6,503 nucleotides of DNA, taken from assembly GCA_031288455.1 (NCBI GenBank), contig JAITRI010000059.1:1-6503 (forward strand). Reading direction: 5' to 3'. This stretch comes from Puniceicoccales bacterium. GTDB taxonomy: Bacteria; Verrucomicrobiota; Verrucomicrobiia; Opitutales; JAIRKQ01. The notes below the pieces were generated by a model. It was given only the letters and a program-made list of their open reading frames with translations. It searched no databases and was not told the DNA's origin. Position numbers and translations under genes: made by a program. Each line of letters opens with the position of its first letter. The stretch's first letter is position 1. Below, piece after piece: positions 6,307-6,503 of the stretch.

Positions 6307-6503
6307 AACAATACCGAATGCGGCCCGTTCTGCTAAACTTCTCCCGATGGCGTCCAAACGATCAAATCAATAAATATTGCAGTGAAACTCACACACGATC
6401 CGACGGTTGCCCACTTCCGCGGCGGTTGCGCAAATGGACTGACGGATTCACTCCGCGGCGCGGCAATGCGACGACGCTTCCGGCTCGCGTGCACGCATAA
6501 TTC
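6307..6503. other. Right-edge stretch without a recognisable gene
   Basis: Together with 6221-6306 this makes 283 bases without an assignable gene. Plus strand: a small frame from ATG 6318 to a stop at 6498-6500 gives 60 residues rich in Arg, Pro and Thr that match nothing I know. Another plus frame is open to the window edge. Minus strand: two frames enter from the right edge and stop at 6389-6391 (..RGSGQPSDRV) and 6333-6335 (..IVWTPSGEV). Either could be the tail of an upstream gene running toward secA, but neither is recognisable. I see no tRNA T-loop or terminator. Confidence 0.3.

Noticed and set aside
6398..6480. GC-rich stretch with GGATTCACTCC as a possible tRNA T-arm
   Set aside because: No GTTCRANYC T-loop, no acceptor stem pairing and no anticodon arm at the right spacing.
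6318..6500. 60-codon plus-strand frame at the right edge as a gene
   Set aside because: No ribosome binding site, no recognisable motif, Arg/Pro-rich product, and competing open frames on the other strand.

Overview
This is a bacterial window with a housekeeping backbone and one unfamiliar gene. The organism looks like a member of the PVC superphylum, most likely the Verrucomicrobia side (moderate confidence). The reason is SecA: it has the long acidic/helical insert after the DEVD box, the Arg-finger block reads RGRCSRQGDPG rather than the common RGRSGRQGDPG, and the C-terminal half reads 'NRSIETAQKKVEQ..' and 'LLQYDDVLNRQRE'. I recall these as Chlamydiae/Verrucomicrobia-like features. No database was searched.

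Left arm, plus strand: the window opens inside tpiA (triosephosphate isomerase), just at the catalytic His of the HSERR motif, and the gene ends at 488. A 20-bp direct repeat straddles its stop codon in the same reading phase. An intergenic stretch (489-644) follows with a good sigma70-type promoter (TTGACA-N16-TACAAT). Its -10 box ends only 7 nt before the ATG of a 537-residue protein of unknown family (645-2258). That protein has a GHSMGG nucleophile elbow, so it is probably an alpha/beta-hydrolase (lipase/esterase-like). It also has a polar Ser/Asn/Thr-rich tail and a small in-frame tandem repeat. It is visibly more A/T-rich than its neighbours and looks like an accessory gene.

Right arm, minus strand: secA (6220 to 3284) and mnmA (3302 to 2199) form a tight two-gene unit overlapping by 19 nt. 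A plausible promoter lies at 6250-6279 and an inverted repeat just upstream of it. SecA is the ATPase motor of Sec protein export. MnmA makes 2-thiouridine at the wobble position of tRNAs. They share expression rather than a pathway.

The hydrolase-like gene and mnmA converge and overlap by 60 bp. In the overlap the two frames are in exact antisense codon register, and a perfect hairpin made of two TTCCGGAA palindromes lies there. No poly-T terminator is visible on either strand. The last ~200 bases (6307-6503) carry open frames on both strands but nothing recognisable. No tRNA, rRNA, CRISPR array, insertion sequence or attachment site was seen. None of the chromosomal starts that can be judged (645, 3302, 6220) has a convincing Shine-Dalgarno sequence.

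I do not see a clearly new multi-gene system here. The most promising items are the lipase-like orphan with its apparently leaderless promoter, and its codon-register antisense overlap with mnmA.
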